Shown here: positions 12,030-24,232 of the stretch, one piece after another
How positions within the stretch are numbered: the first letter of the stretch is position 1
Layout of the letters: each line of letters starts with the position of its first letter
Origin: Anodontia alba
Taxonomy: Eukaryota > Mollusca > Bivalvia > Lucinida > Lucinidae
Direction: 5' to 3'
DNA length: 64,000 nucleotides
NCBI GenBank assembly: GCA_964016985.1
Contig: OZ024823.1
Location: 130,034,112-130,098,111, forward strand
Notes under the pieces: generated by a model
The model's input: only the letters and a program-made list of their open reading frames with translations
Told to the model about the DNA's origin: nothing
The model's database searches: none
Made by a program: the position numbers and the translations under genes

Positions 12030-14173
12030 TATGAAGTATGTTTTGGCTCCAGCTGATAAAGCTGCTAATAATGTTGTTGTTGTGTGACGACTTTATTATA
12101 TCAATACTCTAATACAAGAACTTGATAGTACCAAAACATATGAACGGATTTCTACTGATGAGAGATCTATTGTTAATACCCATTCTATCGATATTACTGC
12201 TAAATTTGCAGTGAGTATTAAAGAAAAGCGAGACAGACTTCCTACGTTATATTGGTAACCGAAACTTCATAAACAACCTAATAAAGCACGTTTCTTTGCT
12301 AATTCTAATGTACGACTACTGTTTTGTCCAAACTACTAACTTCATGCCTTACTGCTGTTAGAAAACATTGGATTAGACACTATGATACTGTTCACGAAAG
12401 GGACAGAATTAACTATTTTTGGTCAATTAAAAATTCCAGTGATGTTCTCAATAAATTTAAATCAATAAATTTAAGTCTAAAAACATTCAGGCTTCTAAAT
12501 TGTCTACATATGATTTTTCTACACTGTATACTACGTTACCTCATCATCTTATAAAAGATAAACTTATTGATTTAATTAATTGAACGTTTATTCGGGACAA
12601 TACCCAATATTTGGCTTGTAACGAAGAATGTGATTTTTTTCACTTCTGATGTATACAGTAATCACAATTTATGGTCGTGTCAAAAAGTCTGTGATGCCCT
12701 TGTTTATCTTTTGGATAATATTTTATTAGATTTGGAACTTAACTTTATAGGCAAACTATTGGTATTCCGATGGGAACTAATTGTGCTCCTCTTGTTGCAG
12801 ATTTGTTTCTGTTTTGTTATGAGAGAGATTTCTTGAAGTCTCTCTCACGTAAAAATCAGGCTGACATTATTGAGGCTTTCAATTCAACTTCAAGATGCCT
12901 TGATGATTTATTAAATATTGCCAATATTTACTTTGACCAAATGGTGGACCGCATATACCCTACAGAACTCCAATTAAATAGAGCAGATTCTTCCGATATC
13001 AAAGCACCTTTTTTGGATTTGAATCTATGCGTATCTAATGGTACAGTTTCCACTAAAATTTATGATAAACGGGACGATTTTGATTTTGATATAGTCAGTT
13101 TCCCTTTTCTGGATGGCGATGTCCCCCGGCGTACCTCATATGAGGTATACATATCTCAACTTATTAGATTCGCTAGAGCTTCTTCAAATCTAAGTGACAT
13201 TAACTACCGTGATAAATCCCTTACTGCCAAACTTCTTAGGCAGGACTATCGTTATTTTAAACTTCGTAAGGCGTTTTCGAAATTTTATCGCAGACACAGT
13301 GCCTTGGTAGAAAAATACAGCATCAGTCTGAAAACACTTCTACAACAAGGTATATCGGAACCAGAATTTTACTGTGACTTAGTGTACAGATTTAGAAAAA
13401 TTGTACGAAAATCTGACTTTTTGGAGCAATTCAGAAAACTTATTAACCGTTGTAAAAGAATTGGCTATAGCCTGGATTTTATGCGGCAGACTGCATGCCT
13501 AGTTGTCGACCCAATCATTGTTGATGGCTATGCTTCACTCTTTAATTGCACGACGGCGGTTCGGGTCTCAGACTCAATAACGGCCTCTTCGTAAAACTTC
13601 AACCAATGGGTTGGGGCGTGACGATATGTGTTTGGCTTGGCCCGCCGTGGTTCAACTATTGATTTTCATTTACTCTGGCATACAGTAGAATTGCCATGAG
13701 TACTCGTCTTTGTTTCTTATAGTGATTAATTTGATTTTTATGTTTTCGCTTTGATGCTTTGACTGAGTTGGGAGCCTTTATGCGAACCGAATTTTTATGT
13801 ATTTCTGTATAAAGAGTAGCATCGGGACCCAGGGTGAAGTTGGCTAGCTGTAAAAGTGCTTTAAACCCCCGGGTGGTTTACTCTACTGACCGTTCTAAGG
13901 CGGTGGTCCCAGTGTTAGTCTTACTCTTTGTTGCTCTGTGGTTTATTCTACGAGGCGATTTGTTTTGTCTTACCTTGTGTCATTTTGTTCCTGTGTTTTT
14001 CAGTCATTTTAGCATTGCGATTACCTCGCTTGGGGAAGAGAGAGCTGATCTTAGTGCTTTTCGTACGTTTGTTCGATTTGTGCTTGTTTGGATTTGTCGG
14101 TTTTCTCTTCCTCTTGGTGTCTGGGAAGGGCTGCGGTTTGTGGTTGTGGCACTCCCTGGACTTTTCTCTTACC
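12030..14173 (+). pseudogene. Penelope-like retroelement, 5'-truncated and frameshifted
   Basis: Reverse-transcriptase-like coding sequence is spread over several frames from about 12034. Early blocks read VLAPADKAANNVVVV and then KLLTSCLTAV. An open stretch from 12770 to 13594 carries GIPMGTNCAPLVADLFLF, a catalytic block with LDD, FLDLNLCVSNG, KIYDKRDDFDFDIVSFPFLD and VYISQLIRFARA. These are blocks of the widespread metazoan Penelope-type reverse transcriptase. The residue before LDD is Cys where the family normally has Tyr, and upstream stops and frameshifts confirm that the copy is dead. A roughly 580-bp non-coding tail follows the open frame. The last 240 bp of that tail match 5942-6183. 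The left edge abuts a truncated foldback element. No GIY-YIG endonuclease domain was seen. The family call is from motif recognition and is fairly secure. Confidence 0.8.
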
Positions 14174-14464
14174 ACTTTATGAACAAATGGGCCCTGGTTT
14201 CTAAACTGCGAAATGCTGAAAATTCGACTTATAATGTATACCACTGCATATCCCTGTTTTCACTGTATATTAAGGAGGGGTAGTCGATATACATTGAATA
14301 GACTTGTTATCGTAATGCTGTCATATAAGGAGTAAAATTCTAGCCCAGGCGACGGTTTATGCCTTCACTGTTATGCCAAGGTGTTTTGGTGTATTTGTTT
14401 ATTTTATTCTATTTTATTTTATTTATAGTTTGTTTGTATATAACACTGTTGATTAATCTTGCAG

Positions 14465-14629
14465 GTGCTGCGATCACAAGGGCTGTGGTACGGTATATAT
14501 TTCATCCTGGTTATTCTGCTGTGCTCTTTCTATCTAATCAACCTTATATTAGCTATTGTTGCAATGTCGTACGAAGAACAGCAAAAGGCTGACAAAGCAG
14601 ATGAGGAGGAGTTGGCAGCGCAGAGAGAG
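14465..14629 (+). CDS. para: Sodium channel exon: domain I S6 and start of I-II linker
   Basis: Fifty-five codons begin [10 protein letters not shown] and contain the S6 helix. [17 protein letters not shown] (about residues 25-41) is the conserved sodium-channel end of S6. A charged, probably helical segment ([15 protein letters not shown]) then leaves the membrane into the cytoplasm. The acceptor is TTAATCTTGCAG before 14465 and the donor is GTATGG at 14630. Both ends are at codon boundaries, so the previous exon reads straight on (LYML then VLRSQG). The exon forms the inner lining of the pore of domain I. Identification is unambiguous. Confidence 0.95.
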
Positions 14630-15956
14630 GTATGGTACCTTCAGCGAACCATCATATTAAGAACAAGGGTTTTATTGCAAAGCCAAAAAACGACGAACCT
14701 GATGAGGATGCGCCTCTGCGCAGTCTGATCAGGATTTTCACGCTTTCATTGTTGGAAAGAATGCTATATATCGTATTTACCTGAAGTATTTGGACAGAAC
14801 CCATATCAGACGTTCTGTGGCGTCTGATCAGGGTCTACACAATTAGCGTCTCATTCAGCATTCTTTCGAGACGACAACAGGCAATAAAATGTATGTGATA
14901 AAATTGTAGGACAAGTATTTAAAGGAATTAAAATGTTCGAATATTACGGACAACTCCAGTAGATTTAGCAGGGAAATATTGCTCAGGCTGCTGTAATGCA
15001 CATTCTGATTTTGTCTGATATTACCACTGTTTTTATTTAAAAATAAATGAATTCTGTAAACCCGTTTTCTCATGACCAAAAAGCACATTTCCTTGTAATA
15101 TAAAATCAGTGGATATAATTATTCACCACTTTGTGACGTTGTCGTTCAGATCAATGTATTTTTTATATTTTCTTAAAACAGTCTGCAAAGCATCCCGCAA
15201 AACTAAAGTTAATGAAAAATACACGAGATTAAAGCTAAAAGGAAAGCACAATACTCAACTAAATTTGATGGTGTTTGCCTTTTAGGTAATGGATATGGTA
15301 CTATTTTAAATCGGCAAATATTCTAAAAATTTAGATTTCCGTTGGCCTAAATGATGACGTCGCCGAACAAAATGGAGATTAAAATTTTACTCGGATTTCA
15401 ACAAAATGATACCTGATAAGTAATGTTACAGACGTCTTGAAATTATATTTATTGCTTTTTCAACTTACCCTATTTTGTTATACTTACCCCATTTTGTTAT
15501 ACTTTTCATTATTCTAGCCTTTTTAATTACAATGGGAGAATTTTTACAAAAACTTGGAAATGCATTGATTAAAACGACGATGTCACTAAGTGGCGATTAC
15601 TTATGTCCACTGACTGTAGTAATTATCAAAAGAACACTTATAGTAAATACGGTATTGTTCTTATTCATGTTCAGATGAGCAAAAGAAAAGCACTGTATTT
15701 ACCGTAAGTTGTTTGATAACTCGTCTTTACCATACTTTACATAAATTTGAACGTGAATTTTACCATCATTTGATGTAATTGAAGCTGCTAGATAAGTGGC
15801 AAGAACGCGGCGTCAGATCAGGGTCTACACAGTTTGCCCAGGCATTTCTATGAGAACATTTCGGGTAAATATGCCATGATATACAAGGACAGCGAAGTTC
15901 AATATCAGCCTTCGAGTCTCCGCAGTGTGCTCAGAACTTTTGGTGTTCGTTGATGG

Positions 15957-16224
15957 CATCACGAAAACATACCTATATAATTTTGATCCCCTTAAACCCC
16001 ACTTTTATATAGTAAAACTGGGGTATACAGGGGTATACATTATTTTCTTAAGTCTGCTCAAAAACATAGATTGTGGGTACTCAACGAGGCGGTTCTAACG
16101 AGTACCCACAATCTATGTTTTGAGCAGAAATATGAAAAATATCAGAATTTTTATCTGAAAACTTCCAATTTTTATTTTGGTTGTGAAATTTTCAATATAT
16201 TTGAATAGGTGTGTTTTCGTAATG
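15957..16224 (+). repeat. Family A foldback element, copy 4
   Basis: Starts CATCACGAAAACATACC and ends GGTGTGTTTTCGTAATG. Most of the left arm of the central hairpin is deleted (GGGTACTCAACGAGGCGGTT), leaving the right arm intact. Confidence 0.85.
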
Positions 16225-16399
16225 TATTCCGTAACGTCCTGTGAATGTATAAACATTCATGGCCTTGGATGCACTGGCTGATCTGAGCCCACCCTGTCCG
16301 CGTATCATAAGGCCCTGATAACGTGTCTCAAATGTAGTTTATACTGGAGGGACATTCGCAAGACATAACTAAGGTTTCCAACCTGACAAAATAATTATA

Positions 16400-17689
16400 C
16401 TCAGTGGTTATAAATGAGTTCCCAAACACAGCGTCATAAGGCGCGCGGGTGAATGAACACAATATAAAAATTTCAGTTTACAAAATAAAGGTAAAATAAA
16501 CTTACCAGACCTTTGGCCTTTCTAACATCCCTTAATCTCTAGAGAAGACTGTCATACAGTGAGCATGTGTACTCCGGTGTGATGGTACCCCACTCTTCCA
16601 TGACAACTCTTTGTAGGTCAGTCTTAGTTTAGATCTCATCCAGTATTTTTTCGACTAATAATTTGAGCTTCCTCCATACATTTTCTATAATGTTGAGCAG
16701 ACTAAGATAAAGTAGGGATATTGTCTCAGTTTTTCAGGCATCAGCTGCTCGAGACTCATGACTTGGGGCGTTATCCTCCTAAAATATCCAAGACTGATTA
16801 GGAAAATGCCGGGCAATAACAGGCCATAAGTTTTTATCTAGTACCTCAATATACTTATCAGTGTGTTCATGTTTATATCGATTGTGGTCAAAGTTCCTAC
16901 TGCATCATAGCACAAACAGCCCCCCAAGCATAACACTCGTCATAGATTTTCTCTCAGAGTACTCACCAACACAGTAGGGTTCGTACTTTCCTCGTCTTTC
17001 CTCCAAATAAAAATCCTTTTGTTTTTGGCAATAGATATTTGAAGCTTACGTTTTTACAGTTTTCGACTGCCGTCCACCTTTTTTTCTCCGTACAGAAAAT
17101 TTCTTCTCCTTGTTCATTTTCGAAACGGTCGCCGTCTTTGTTGGTCGCCTGCGTTTATTTTAAACCCTTCGTCAAATAACCTTCTCCTGACACATCTAGT
17201 AGAAATAGTAGTGTCCATTTGATCATTTTATCTACAAGTTAAATCACTTAGAGTTTATATTCTGCTTTTTCGGAACATCCGTAGTACCCTCCTTTTGGCC
17301 TGTGATGTTGATTTTCTTTTCTGCGTTCCATTCGCTCATAATTTTCTATTGCGACTGTTGATGCAAACTAACTAAGAAACTTAAAGACCGTTCTAGGATT
17401 CTTCCCCGTTATTCATGCTCTTTTTTATGTGAATAGCCCTCTTTTTCAAGCTTGACCTTTTATTCTTTTATCTCTACTTTCATTTCTTTACCGTGCGGAT
17501 CCATTTTCTACTTACGTAATCGCCCATAGCAACTCGAGCGGAGCAGGTAACTAAGGTAACCCTTAAGTTTTATCCGATCAAGTTTTATTATTGACAGTCG
17601 TAAAATAGCAGAAAAAATCATCAAAGATGACTGCAATTGTAGCTCTTCGCTAACAGCTGTTTTTCGAACTCATTTATGGCCACTGAGTG
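16400..17689 (-). pseudogene. Decayed Tc1-like transposon, complete ends
   Basis: The ends are inverted repeats: CTCAGTGGTTATAAATGAGT at the left and, read in reverse, CACTCAGTGGCCATAAATGA at the right. TA dinucleotides flank both (16398-16399 and 17690-17691). Read on the - strand, fragments match a Tc1 transposase in order: VMLGGLF, EDNAPSHESRA (the catalytic D block), then NIIENVWRKLK (the catalytic E block) and EEWGTITPEY. Stops and frameshifts interrupt these blocks and no long frame survives. The length of about 1.29 kb fits a complete but old copy. It is inserted in the intron antisense to the channel gene. Confidence 0.75.
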
Positions 17690-17924
17690 TAATCCTAATC
17701 AAGCCAGCTACTAAACTATTAAGGGTCTATGCTGTTCACTGGCATTAAATCTGGACAATACACGAATAGTGTAGACCCTGACCAGACTGTACATATACAT
17801 GCTGATCAACAGCTACACCTGTCGTGCATTTCTATGGTATATACCATAATTTCGATTCCTCTTTGTAGGGAGTCAGATATGATTCGGGAGCTATGGTCGT
17901 TTGATTTAAAAGTGATTAGTATTT

Positions 17925-18161
17925 GAGCCAGAGCACGACAAAACCTACAATATAACCTTTGTGACCAGCAAAGACTCAGATAAACCTGTACATCCACCCG
18001 GTATGGCAAGGGGTCTCGTTTTATCCCTCTTTGAACAGCCCGGAGGCTATAAAAGGCACATGCGATCAGCGAAGACTCTGATCAGGCTGCGCGAATGCGC
18101 AGGCTGATCTGGGTCCACTGGTTGCACAAGTCTTATTGTAGGTTTAGTCGTGTGCCAACTC
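17925..18161. repeat. Inverted-repeat element with GCACGACAAAACCTA ends
   Basis: The left end GAGCCAGAGCACGACAAAAC is mirrored by a right end reading TAGGTTTAGTCGTGTGCCAA. Inside are two AGACTC(A/T)GAT modules and a GCGCGAATGCGCAGGCTGAT hairpin. The related copy is at 48512-48743. Confidence 0.75.
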
Positions 18162-18711
18162 ATTTTGTACTGTTTACATATGCAGTATTAAGTAACTTTG
18201 TTTTAGGCTGTCGAAAAAAGTCATCATTCTGTGAGTTACGATGCCTGATTGCAACAGAATCATCAACCTATTTTATCAAATATCTGGCTAACAGAGTTGC
18301 ACCATTAAACAGTTGTTTGCCCATCTCTGAATGTTCATCAAACTAAACCTAATTTCCTGTGTGTTTTTGTTACTTTTTCGTGATAACTATTTTTAAAGAA
18401 TATTTCTTGGATATAAGTTGTAGAGGAAGTCAGGAACCGACGTCTCCGAGAGGGTTTGTTTAAAATGTCCATAGATTTTACTGTAACCAGATGATGGTTT
18501 AACGGTTTCGTAAAGTTCCGTATGATTTAAAGTCGAAGTGCAACACCCCTGTAGACCACAATGATTGTCAGAGCTTAGGATGAAAAGATGAAATATTTAT
18601 GTTCAATACGATTTTCTTCACAAAACGCATCTTTTTGAATATCATTTGAATTCTCTAAGCAACATGATTCTAAAATGATCTTGGTGCGTCACTTTTTTAA
18701 ACAATAAACTA

Positions 18712-18913
18712 CAGTGCAACCTGTGTAAGAAAGCCACCTTTGACGTTGACTTCAGTTGTTGATGTGGAAAGGTGGCTTTCTTATAAAGGTATATGTCATG
18801 TAATTTTGCTAGCAGCAAAATTACATGACATGTTCCTTTATGAGACAGCCACCTTTCCACATCAGCTACTAAAAGTCAGTCTCAAAGCTGGCTCTCTTAC
18901 ACAGGTTTTACTG
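18712..18913. repeat. TA-flanked inverted-repeat element (MITE), copy 1
   Basis: Ends are CAGTGCAACCTGTGTAAG and CTTACACAGGTTTTACTG (left end with one mismatch pair), flanked by TA on both sides. The centre is an inverted repeat around GCTAGCAGC with AATTACATGACATG arms. TA duplication suggests mobilisation by a Tc1/mariner-type transposase. A second copy is nested at 47569-47757. Confidence 0.85.
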
Positions 18914-19076
18914 TAGAAAACACAACTAAATGCTCTGTTTTTCTACCGCCCTGATCTGTTTATAAAATTAAAGCTAAGGTTGACTGAATTCTTATAAATA
19001 ACAATGAAATAGCACGTATTAAGCAATGATTAGCTATCGATAGAATGTTTACCAGAAAGTACATATGGATAACAAT

Positions 19077-19357
19077 CATTACGAAAACATACCTATATAT
19101 TTTGACCCCCTTAAACCCTACTTTTATATAGTAAAACTGGGGTCAACATGGGTATACATTATTTTTTTCTTATTTCTGTTCAAAAACATAGATTGGGGGT
19201 ACTCGTTAGAACCGCCTTGTCGAGGCGGTTCTAACGAGTACCCACAGTCTATGTTTTGAGCAGAAATGTGAAAAATATCAGAATTTTTTATCTGAAAATT
19301 TTTACTTTTTGGTGGTAAAATTTTTTAGTATATTTGAATAGCCATGTTTACGTAATG
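19077..19357 (+). repeat. Family A foldback element, copy 5
   Basis: Full-length copy with a complete central stem (GTTAGAACCGCCTTGTCGAG / GGCGGTTCTAACGAGTACCC). Starts CATTACGAAAACATACC and ends GCCATGTTTACGTAATG. Confidence 0.88.
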
Positions 19358-19512
19358 TACGGACTTAACAATCATTTTAAAAACATCCATCAATGTACAG
19401 CAAAATTGCTCAATGGAACTTGTTTTGAAATGTCGTCATTTATCTTCCTCTAAAGCTTTTATGTGTTATTACAAAATCTTATATTTAAAAAGTTATCACG
19501 GAACTTCAATTT

Positions 19513-19588
19513 GAAAAGAAGACATCATGTCATTGTTAGATAAAAAATCGATTTTTTTATCTAACAATGACACGATATTTTCTTTTTT
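19513..19588. repeat. Isolated long hairpin
   Basis: Arms reading CATTGTTAGATAAAAAATCG and CGATTTTTTTATCTAACAAT face each other with almost no loop and extend into an imperfect GAAAAGAAGACATC / GATATTTTCTTTT stem. It matches none of the other families here. Confidence 0.7.
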
Positions 19589-19969
19589 CTACATTTTAGT
19601 AAATCACATACAGTTATATGACAGACAAACCCCTAACTTAACATCGGTTTACATCACTTATCATCGGCATTTTCCATTCCATTCCTAGTTTTTTTTTTAT
19701 TTTACAGCATGATAACACGATTGTCCTCGTTAGTTAATATTTTACTGTAGGTATTGTTTATTAAAAGTCAGATGTAAACCGTTTCACTGGAAAATCATTT
19801 TTTGTTATATTTGATCATAATTTACCCTAATGTTCTTTGGGTAAAAAGGATAGCAACATAAATGAGGCGCGAAAAAGAGTCGTTATAGCATATTCGACAT
19901 CCTTTTTTTTTTCGGTTTTTTTTTTGTTTTTTTTCTTATGCTGCATATATATCTTAATTCTGAATACAA

Positions 19970-20076
19970 CCCAGTCAGCATTCTACGTAAGTCTATATCG
20001 GGCCGTCATCGGCCCGTCAGGGTAGCTGACGGGCCGATGACGGCCCGATGTAGAGTTACGTAGAATGCTAGCTGGG
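19970..20076. repeat. Family C 107-bp palindrome, copy 3
   Basis: Runs from CCCAGTCAGCATTCTACGTA to TACGTAGAATGCTAGCTGGG. Same orientation as copy 2, judged by the asymmetric CAGTCAGC and CTAGCTGG tips. Confidence 0.9.
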
Positions 20077-20207
20077 AATGTGCATATTCACAAAATTAAA
20101 TCATCGTGCCGTCTTTGCCTTAAATATGCATACACATTACCTCTTTACCATTCTGCTATTAAAATTAAACATGACTATATTTGTTTGTCTTATACAACTG
20201 CATGAGT

Positions 20208-20275
20208 GGCAAACAGTGTGGATCCTGATCAGATGTCGTATTCTGCGGCGTCTGATTTCGGTCTGTACTGTTTGC
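20208..20275. repeat. GGCAAACAGTGT hairpin
   Basis: GGCAAACAGTGTGGATCCTG faces GTCTGTACTGTTTGC around TCTGCGGCGTCTGAT. First clear member of a family of about 65-bp hairpins scattered through the introns. Confidence 0.75.
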
Positions 20276-20310
20276 TCAGGCCTGTCTGACTGAATATTGG
20301 GATAAAACTA

Positions 20311-20417
20311 CCCAGCAGGCACACAGCATTAAAATGACGTCGTATCAACGTCGATGCGACGTGATCACGTCGCATCGACATTCATACGACGTCATTTTAA
20401 CGTTGTGTGCCTGCTGC
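20311..20417. repeat. ACGT-rich palindrome with CCCAGCAGGCACACA ends
   Basis: CCCAGCAGGCACACAGCATT is mirrored by GTTGTGTGCCTGCTGCG. The core alternates ACGTCG steps (GCGACGTGATCACGTCGC) and is a near-perfect palindrome. Related copies lie at 4513-4617 and, more decayed, 33906-33998. Confidence 0.8.
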
Positions 20418-22066
20418 GTAGCATTTGAATACGGAATCCTCTTTTCCATACAATAAATGATTCCAGTGAGGCGGTACATAACTGTCATCGTTTCAGTAAT
20501 AAACAGTAGCTAAGCATGTGCAAAGCATGTTGAGATCCTTTGTGAAATTAGACTCTCTGCATGAACTGTAGAATTTCAACTGAGAAAACAACTTTTTATT
20601 TTTATCACTAGCTTTACATCCGAGAGTAATTTTTAATCTAAATTAAACGGCTGTGATTGTTTTTTTTTTTTTGTTTTTTTTTTGTTTTTGTTTTTTTTTT
20701 TTTTTTTTTTTTTTTTTTTGTTTTGTTTTTTTAATTTATAAATACCTTCTTGTTACCAAATGCTGGAAAGTAAGGAAAGACCTGCAGGAAAATTTCTGTA
20801 AGATCCTTCTATGCAAGCATTGGTTCCTCCCGGCCCAAAGTCCCTACTTAATATCATGGTAGTGTTTTTTTCATTGTTTGTTTGTTGTTGTTTTTTCTTG
20901 TTTTTTTTTCTTCTTAAAAGTCTTTTTATTCCGCAGTACTCTTACTACAATATGTTTATTGCCATACTAAGGACTAATCCAATATCATATAATCCCCTCC
21001 TTAGCATCGCCGCAAATAATGTCTTTCGCATAAAATTCCTGTATATGTATGTTAAAGCAATTACATGATCAACTCTTTAATATTGAAAATATATTTTTGA
21101 TCAGCTTGTTGTTGTTAAGCCAAAAGAATTTTCTAAGTGTCGTAATAAATCTTCTTACACAAAATGAACACGGATCCCCCATCCCCCATATTTGTAACAG
21201 TATATTTCGTGAAAGACATAAAATAAGATGTGTTTCTGTCATTAGTCTTATCACTGATGAAAGATTGGGCACAACAAAACCTAGTATACCGTCAATGAAT
21301 GATAGACAGGTAGTATCGTTTGAGCCGGGGTACAGCAATAGTCCTACGAAATTTATCAAGTAGGAGTCGATATGCATGACACATGCGGAACACAAAGAGT
21401 GGGTGGCTGCAAGTCCCGGTTTGTTAGGCAATATACTAAACTGTAATATGCTGGCGCCAGTTTATTGTATTTGGTATATAGACGTGAACGTCCCAAATGC
21501 CATCTGCGTTTGGCCTGGGAAGAACGTTTATCCTTAATAAAGTTTTTGTTCTGTTCTGTTCTATAAATGACAAAAGAATCACTTTCATATTCTACACTAT
21601 CCAATGACTCTGTAAGTGAACGTTGAAGTCGTGTATGGCATATATACATAGTTTATAATAAAAGTCAAGAAGGAAAGCAAAGAATGCCTCTTTTAAACCC
21701 ACCGCTGGGATCTCATAATCACCTTTTTATGACATGCCCTTGATCTTTCTTGCATAGCGCATTGGTAGGGCAATACAATCTTTGGTGAGTGGAACCACTT
21801 TTGATCTCATTTTAGCTGCCTTTGAATTAGGCTAAGCCTTCAAATACGCCTCCAAAACTTGTTGATAGGTTTTTAAATAATTGAATAATAACTGATATTA
21901 TAATTGCAAATATTTGATATTGCGTTACAAAGTCAGATCGAAATCACTCCGAAAAATGTAATTAACCCTTGCAATCTTGAATAAATTCAGATGCCGCGCC
22001 CACTTCAATTTTTCAGCTAATCGGGTTAATTGATCCAGATTGTTGATATTAATTCACATACTGAAT

Positions 22067-22134
22067 GGCAAACAGTGCAGATCCATATCAGTTGGCTTCT
22101 TAAAAGCCAACTGATCTGGATCTACTCTGTTTGT
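22067..22134. repeat. GGCAAACAGTGC hairpin
   Basis: The arms read CAGTTGGCTTCTTAAAAGCC and AACTGATCTGGATCTACTCT and share the GGCAAACAG/CTGTTTG tips. A loop variant of the same family. Confidence 0.7.
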
Positions 22135-22683
22135 TACGGCGGTGTATATCCGGGTTCAGTAGGACCAGGGTTAAGTCGAGTGGACAACCTACAATAGAGA
22201 GAACTTAGACCTGAAAGAAGACTTGTCTTCCTTTTCAAAGGCGCCTGCTCTTAAAGAAAAGAATTTGCAACCCCCGGGAATATTATTTCCTTTCAGAGTA
22301 GCCTCTTTGAGGAGCACTTCATAGATCATGTATGCAAATATTCTTATGCTAGTTTGAAAAAGGGGAAAACTGTCTGCCTATAGTGTATCTTTGAGATACT
22401 GCAATGTAACAACATAACCTGCTTTAGGAGAAAACTAGCCATTTGACATATGCATAATCGTAGACCCATATTATTTTAGCTCTGTAAAATTAATTTGTCA
22501 TGTGTACAAAAAGCGAAGGCTCCGAAGAGACAGCACTGGGCGTGCAGACAGGTCTTGCCATTACCTTTACGCGTGTGGCACGAGGCAGGGTTCCTCCTAA
22601 AGCTATCCAGGGTAGTTATTTGCATGTACGACTTGCGTTTTCTTGTGTTTTGTGATTATGTTCTGTTATTTCCTACCCTGTAG

Positions 22684-22707
22684 GAGTGGGCTCGTGGAAA
22701 ACAACAG
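22684..22707 (+). CDS. para: Candidate 24-nt microexon of the sodium channel linker
   Basis: A strong pyrimidine tract and acceptor (TTATTTCCTACCCTGTAG) precede 22684, and a good donor (CAACAG then GTAACC) follows 22707. The 24 bases between are open in phase 0 and encode EWARGKQQ. They would sit between AAQRE of the S6 exon and the first large linker exon without disturbing the frame. The charged, helix-compatible composition continues that of the preceding exon. Short optional exons are known in para I-II linkers. No transcript evidence is available, so this could be a chance pair of splice-like sites. Confidence 0.45.
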
Positions 22708-23310
22708 GTAACCAATGCCACACATTTTAGCATAACTCTCTCTTTTTAAAATTCTAGAAATTCTTCATTGTCGTTATAATATATATATATATCTTTAAAT
22801 TGCAAGATTGTAATCTTGGGAAAAGTTTGTTTACGTTTCCATGACATTCAGTTAGCGGACTACCTTAACAAGCGGATACTTAAATAGGTCAAAAGAGCAG
22901 TCTCATTCTGTGCTGACTCATTCATTACATTTCATTCCATTTACTTTAGAAGCAGGCAAGCCTGCGATCGTTGCCCAGTTAATTCACAGAATATAATAAT
23001 TTTCTACAGGGATGAACTTAAATATTAATATCCATTAATAAGCCTCCCAGTGGCCGTACAACAATGAAACAACGCCAATTCAACGTGGATTCAACGTCTT
23101 GACATAGAACCAAGGTTGAATCGACGCTGTTTCAACGGTATATTTCAATTGTTATTGGTTTTGTTTTTTTTTTCTTTCTTTTCATATATCTAGTATTACT
23201 TCATATATAATCGAAATAAAAAAAAAAAAAAAAAAACATGCTTAAGCGTACGAATTACATCTTATCTTCTGATCAGGGTAATTAAAATACCAATAGTTCT
23301 ATATTTTTTA

Positions 23311-23560
23311 TCTCGAAAACACGCCTATACAATTTTGACCCCCTTAAACCCCACTTTTATATAGTAAAACTGGGGTTTACAGGTATACATTGTTTTTCTC
23401 ATTTTGCTTAAAACATAGATTGCGGGTACTCGTTAGAGCGAGTACCCACAATCTATGTTTTGAGCAGGAATATGAAAAATATTAGAATTTTTTTATCTAA
23501 AAAATTTCCTGTTTTGGTCGTAAAATTTTCAATATATTTGAGTAGGCTGTTTTCGTAATG
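23311..23560 (+). repeat. Family A foldback element, copy 6, collapsed stem
   Basis: The central hairpin is reduced to GGGTACTCGTTAGAGCGAGTACCC, with the GC-rich tip lost. The left terminus has lost its CATCA. Ends TTTTCGTAATG. Confidence 0.85.
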
Positions 23561-24232
23561 GGGACATTCTTTACACTTACATTAATGATTCAAAGAAACA
23601 ATTTATGTTCTATGTTTTGAATTCAAGTGGCTGATTATTATAACATTTTACCGGCGTCCAATTTTCTCTCTTATCCCCATTACCAAATGAAAAAGAAATA
23701 TATTATATTCAAACTCTACTATTAAAAAAACTGTCCATACAGAGGACCATCTTTCTTAGTTTTGTATGCTTTATTCTGTCCTTAATACTCTGATCAGTCG
23801 TCTTACTGCCATACGCCGCTCAGATAATAAACTATTAAGTTTCGGTTTAGTATAATCAGCCTTTTTCTTGGTAGTAGGTCATTGTTTAAAAGCATGAGAA
23901 AATATGCCTGAATTGTAATAGAACAATCTCTTGGCAGAAATTGTAAAATACTAAAATAAGGAAAGTAACCAACTATTGATAATAACAGAAGTTAAATTTC
24001 CCAACTGCTGTTAATGATCTAAGTTAAGCATCCCGACTATTGATACTAATATAAGTTAACTAACCCAACTATTGATAACAATAATAATCGCAGGTAAAAA
24101 CCCTTCTACTGATATGTTTATTGCTTGTGCTGCTACTCCATTTCAGATGAAACATGTAAGTCATGCATATGTGCCCTTAATTAGGGACTGGGCACACTTG
24201 ATGGATTTTCTGCATTTGTGTACAAGAGAGAT

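Larger units (their letters stand above)
10060..14464. other. Intron with SINE, foldback element and Penelope-like remnant
   Basis: This intron separates the domain I pore and S6 exons. It contains a tRNA-like SINE (11100-11408), a right-truncated foldback element (11799-12029) and a 5'-truncated Penelope-like retroelement (12030-14173). The stretch 10062-11080 shows no recognisable gene or repeat beyond AT-rich sequence. 14174-14464 is unremarkable and ends in a TTTAT-rich tract before the acceptor. Confidence 0.8.

Noticed and set aside
13834..14283. 149-codon hydrophobic frame resembling a membrane protein
   Set aside because: It is the non-coding tail of the Penelope-like element; the duplicate at 5942 has different stops.
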